From positions 23,445 to 87,444 of the forward strand of contig LNDN01000002.1 of assembly GCA_001464065.1 (NCBI GenBank): 64,000 nucleotides of DNA, given 5' to 3'. The position numbers were made by a program, and so were the translations under genes. Below are positions 63,185 to 64,000 of the stretch, in pieces (positions within the stretch are counted from its first letter, which is position 1; every line of letters begins with the position of its first letter). This DNA is from Acidobacteria bacterium Ga0077522 (lineage in GTDB: Bacteria; Acidobacteriota; Vicinamibacteria; Vicinamibacterales; Vicinamibacteraceae). Under the pieces are notes generated by a model. It searched no databases. It saw only the letters and a program-made list of their open reading frames with translations, and was not told where the DNA came from.

Positions 63185-63832
63185 ATGACACGGACCCTTG
63201 CCACTCTCGCCGTCGCGTCGCTGATCGTCATCGGCACGCCAGCGGCGTCATCATCTCAGCCCGTCGTGGCCCCCGCCCAGTGGGGTCAGTCGCGCGGCGA
63301 CGTCCAGCGCGTCTACGACAACGGCTACCGGTCGGGCATGCGGGAGGGCGAACGCGATGCGCGGAGCGGTCGCCGCCGCGACTACCGACAGCACGACGAG
63401 TTCCGCCGCGGCAACAGCGGCTGGGGCTGGGGCAACAGCGGCGGCAGTCGCGACGCGGACGTGTTCCGCCGAGGCTTTGCCGAAGGCTATCTCGCCGGGT
63501 ACGACCGCTTCGGCGGCAATGGCGGCTACGGACGCCCCGGCTACGGCTATCCCGACGGAGGCTATCGTCCGCAGGGCGGCTGGGACCCGCGGGACGGTGG
63601 CGCCTACGGACGATCGCCCGCATCGCAGCGCGGCTTCGAGGACGGCTATCGCGACGGGCGGAACGACGCGCGCGACAACGATCGCTACGAACCGACGCGC
63701 AAGAAGAAGTACCGCGAGGGCGACGAGGGCTACAACAACCGGTACGGGTCGCGTGAGCAGTACAAGTACGAGTATCGCCAGTCGTTCCGGCAGGGATACG
63801 ACCGTGGGTACCGGGAGGGGCGCTATCGGTAA
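63185..63832 (+). CDS. Secreted Gly/Tyr/Arg-rich repeat protein
   Basis: ATG 63185 behind GAAGGAGG gives 215 residues: signal peptide (LATLAVASLIVIGTPAASSS) and then a hydrophilic body. Motifs of the type YxxGxxxGxxDA recur: YRSGMREGERDA, FRRGFAEGYLAGYDR, FEDGYRDGRNDA and FRQGYDRGYREG, separated by Gly/Trp/Pro-rich segments (GNSGWGWGNSGG). No Cys. Such low-complexity proteins are common in acidobacteria, but function is unknown; a structural or periplasmic role is possible. Its last 98 nt before GYREGRYR are duplicated in inverted orientation downstream. Confidence 0.75.
   Translation: MTRTLATLAVASLIVIGTPAASSSQPVVAPAQWGQSRGDVQRVYDNGYRSGMREGERDARSGRRRDYRQHDEFRRGNSGWGWGNSGGSRDADVFRRGFAEGYLAGYDRFGGNGGYGRPGYGYPDGGYRPQGGWDPRDGGAYGRSPASQRGFEDGYRDGRNDARDNDRYEPTRKKKYREGDEGYNNRYGSREQYKYEYRQSFRQGYDRGYREGRYR
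63708..63805 (+). repeat. Inverted repeat, left arm (inside the secreted repeat gene)
   Basis: These 98 nt are the reverse complement of 63903-64000 with four mismatches (94/98 identical). Three mismatches change one codon (AAC to GGT) and one changes CGG to CAG. The spacer is 97 nt. Confidence 0.9.
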
Positions 63833-63902
63833 AGGTGGCGGGCGCGCGGGCCGATTGGGTAGGCAGGCGTAGGCGGCTGGCAGATGTCCGGCGACGCGAC
63901 CA

Positions 63903-64000
63903 ACGGTCGTATCCCTGCTGGAACGACTGGCGATACTCGTACTTGTACTGCTCACGCGACCCGTACCGACCGTTGTAGCCCTCGTCGCCCTCGCGGTACT
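63903..64000 (-). pseudogene. Inverted partial copy of the secreted repeat gene (right arm, runs off the window)
   Basis: Read on the minus strand, this segment encodes YREGDEGYNGRYGSREQYK and onward to QQGYDR, matching the C-terminal part of the gene at 63185 with Asn to Gly and Arg to Gln changes. After GYDR the similarity stops and the frame stays open through the spacer and into the reverse of the first gene, with no stop until 63228. It is either the 3' end of a convergent paralogue that lost its stop or a fold-back duplication. The rest lies beyond the window. Confidence 0.7.

Noticed and set aside
63251-63955. 234-residue minus-strand ORF rich in Val/Ala across the last gene
   Set aside because: It is antisense to the repeat protein; its hydrophobic look comes from the complement of Gly/Arg/Tyr codons.

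Overview
The window is GC-rich chromosomal DNA, densely packed with housekeeping genes. It most likely comes from an acidobacterium, probably of the Vicinamibacteria type. The evidence is a VWA protein resembling the acidobacterial VWFA-related family, a 1197-residue Oar-like TonB-dependent protein with a carboxypeptidase-regulatory domain, FG-GAP/UnbV proteins, fused branched-chain E1 and CobA-HemD enzymes, and a meso-diaminopimelate-type MurE. This placement is inferred from gene content, not from a database search. I see no IS element, phage, CRISPR array, tRNA or rRNA.

Layout. 1-15090 (minus strand): division and cell-wall cluster mraZ-rsmH-ftsL-ftsI-murE-murF-mraY-murD-ftsW-murG-murC-ftsQ-ftsA. 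Almost every junction overlaps by 1-11 nt. It is driven by a consensus promoter followed at once by three 10-bp MraZ-type boxes. 15171-20719 (plus): six coupled glycan genes (GT4, three GT2, an atypical SDR, a DegT/StrS aminotransferase). 20807-30301: STN-like secreted protein, YqeY, CRTAC1-type FG-GAP protein, convergent TPR protein, MurJ, Fsr-like MFS, rhomboid, PhcB-like methyltransferase. 30325-39728: cupin, fused E1 dehydrogenase, beta-propeller protein, cytosolic HtrA-like protein coupled to a LuxR-type regulator, enoyl-CoA hydratase, two unknown membrane proteins, solitary CpaF-like ATPase. 39793-45409: TypA and the Oar-like protein. 45588-48551: frameshifted CHASE8-like hybrid histidine kinase divergent from a YfiR gene. 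48638-52022: EamA transporter, then a partial F0 cluster (AtpZ, subunit I, a, c) without b or F1 genes. 52143-54091: two VWA proteins. 54107-61134: ccsA/hemX-hemA-hemC-cobA/hemD-hemB-hemL, covering glutamyl-tRNA to uroporphyrinogen III. 61142-64000: HDAC-type deacetylase, small basic protein, membrane-anchored protein, and a Gly/Tyr/Arg-repeat secreted protein whose 3' end is duplicated in inverted orientation at the window edge.

Four patterns go beyond the gene list. First, at least six genes have a TANNNT hexamer 6-7 nt before the start codon, as expected for leaderless mRNAs. Second, drifted 7-bp tandem repeats occupy at least six intergenic gaps and no coding region that I found. Third, a GTCGGAC/GTCCGAC palindrome sits directly after the stop codons of three genes. 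Fourth, a YfiR-type periplasmic protein is paired with a CHASE8-like hybrid kinase rather than a diguanylate cyclase, and that kinase has lost its reading frame between HAMP and HisKA.
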